14,721 nt of DNA from positions 1 through 14,721 of the forward strand of contig SLKH01000261.1 of assembly GCA_007134665.1 (NCBI GenBank). The letters run 5' to 3'. Shown piece by piece: positions 14,029 through 14,721 of the stretch. The DNA is from Balneolaceae bacterium. GTDB taxonomy: Bacteria > Bacteroidota > Rhodothermia > Balneolales > Balneolaceae. How positions within the stretch are numbered: position 1 is the first letter of the stretch; each line of letters opens with the position of its first letter. The notes below the pieces were generated by a model. It made no database searches, was not told the origin of the DNA, and saw only the letters and a program-made list of their open reading frames with translations. The translations under genes and the position numbers were made by a program.

Positions 14029-14721
14029 TTAATACCGTCCGCCATACGGCCACCATGGATTCCTGTGATAAGGAGATTCCACAATGATCTCCTCTCCGTT
14101 ATTATTGAGGTATTTCACACGTGCCTTAACCCAATGTTCGCCGTCGGGCATTTCATCGAGTTGAAACTCAAAGGGGGCATTTTCTGCTGTTGCTATTACA
14201 TTGTTGTTCATAATAATTTCGATTTGTTCAATCGTTAGATCTGCACGTTGATTCTCAATTCGTACTGTTCCCTCACCGATCACATCCGATCGATCCAGAT
14301 AAACCGATGGTGCTCCGGGGCTTCCTGTTATCTCGGCAAGAAGATTAAAAAAGTCACGTTTTCGATCGGAACTGATTTGCCAATTCACGGGCACGCTTTG
14401 ATACCCAAGATTATAATCGAGATTCTCTTCCGGCAGCCGAAAATCGAAGTAACCCCAAGAAGCATAATTCTTAACACTGGCGACAAGATTATTACCGTCA
14501 TCACTCCAGCCTTGTGCTTCGACCCGCCAGGGTTGATCATCTTCATTATTGACAATCGGCATGGGAGTGTATACATCCATTGCCCTGACTTCCTCAATCA
14601 TCTCAACCATTCTCTCGGGATTCTGTACCCCATTTCCATGCAGAAAAACAAAATCGGAGGATGCAACAATATTAGCTGGTGGTACACTATTTCCACCCAG
14701 TGAAGTACTTACATAAAGAGA
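14029..14721 (-). CDS. C-terminal part of a putative glycoside hydrolase with Ig-like tail (cut by window edge)
   Basis: The frame stays open to the right edge (230 codons visible), so the ATG at 14610 is internal and the true start lies outside the window. The visible part begins within a TIM-barrel-like domain: SSDFVFLHGNG, then PERMVEMIEEVRAM, then MPIVNNEDD, where the Glu/Asp could be catalytic. WGYFDFR and GYQSVPVNW follow. This pattern is common in uncharacterised barrel hydrolases of Bacteroidota. The last 85 residues look like a bacterial Ig-like domain (IEIIMNNNVIATAENAPFEF, then MPDGEHWVKARVKY). The protein ends NPWWPYGGRY with no recognised sorting domain. It lies 218 bp upstream of the transporter on the same strand. 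A second exported glycan-active protein is the likeliest reading; family and substrate are unknown. Confidence 0.65.
   Translation of the reverse strand, partial: SLYVSTSLGGNSVPPANIVASSDFVFLHGNGVQNPERMVEMIEEVRAMDVYTPMPIVNNEDDQPWRVEAQGWSDDGNNLVASVKNYASWGYFDFRLPEENLDYNLGYQSVPVNWQISSDRKRDFFNLLAEITGSPGAPSVYLDRSDVIGEGTVRIENQRADLTIEQIEIIMNNNVIATAENAPFEFQLDEMPDGEHWVKARVKYLNNNGEEIIVESPYHRNPWWPYGGRY

Noticed and set aside
1..14721. CRISPR arrays, tRNA/rRNA genes, insertion sequences, toxin-antitoxin or defence genes
   Set aside because: I looked for regularly spaced repeats, transposase motifs, terminal inverted repeats and conserved RNA-gene sequences and saw none.

Overview
The window looks like an accessory carbohydrate-catabolism locus from a bacterium of the Bacteroidota/Balneolota/Rhodothermota type. 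The reasons are indirect. Almost no start codon has a Shine-Dalgarno sequence in front of it. Exported proteins carry signal peptides that end in -AQ or -GQ. The gene families (collagen-binding-tail glycoside hydrolases, VCBS propellers, ACS-family transporters) are common in these marine groups. The lineage is an inference, since no rRNA or other marker gene is present.

Layout. A left-pointing block (135-3457) holds a class II aldolase of the FbaA type, a GntR/FCD-type regulator and an exported TIM-barrel glycoside hydrolase. A 157-bp divergent intergenic region (3458-3614) contains an 18-bp palindrome. It separates this block from a right-pointing, tightly packed operon (3615-7830). That operon encodes a tartrate/D-malate/isopropylmalate-type dehydrogenase, a cyclase-family metal hydrolase, a DUF1537 four-carbon acid-sugar kinase and a Gfo/Idh/MocA oxidoreductase. 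Converging on it from the right is a second left-pointing block. It consists of the 3' part of another putative glycoside hydrolase (cut by the window edge), an ACS-family organic-anion MFS transporter, a secreted seven-repeat VCBS/FG-GAP propeller, and a 981-residue exported protein joining a DUF6797-like region, a dehydrogenase-type beta-propeller and a C-terminal blue-copper (cupredoxin) domain.

How the parts may work together (inference). Exported hydrolases release an unusual sugar or sugar acid. The MFS carrier imports the acidic product. The Gfo/Idh/MocA enzyme oxidises it, the cyclase-fold hydrolase may open a lactone, the DUF1537 kinase phosphorylates the acid, and the IMDH-type enzyme oxidises it, possibly with decarboxylation. 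The aldolase may then cleave or condense a DHAP-containing product. The FCD regulator would sense an acid intermediate and act at the divergent palindrome. Two catalytic enzymes carry substitutions at functionally important positions: the IMDH-type enzyme has Phe for the catalytic Tyr, and the aldolase has Met for the Arg that binds the distal phosphate of FBP. The set also does not match the known tetronate pathways, so it may be an undescribed variant. The propeller gene pair at 7958-12387 is clearly richer in G+C than its surroundings and may have been acquired separately.
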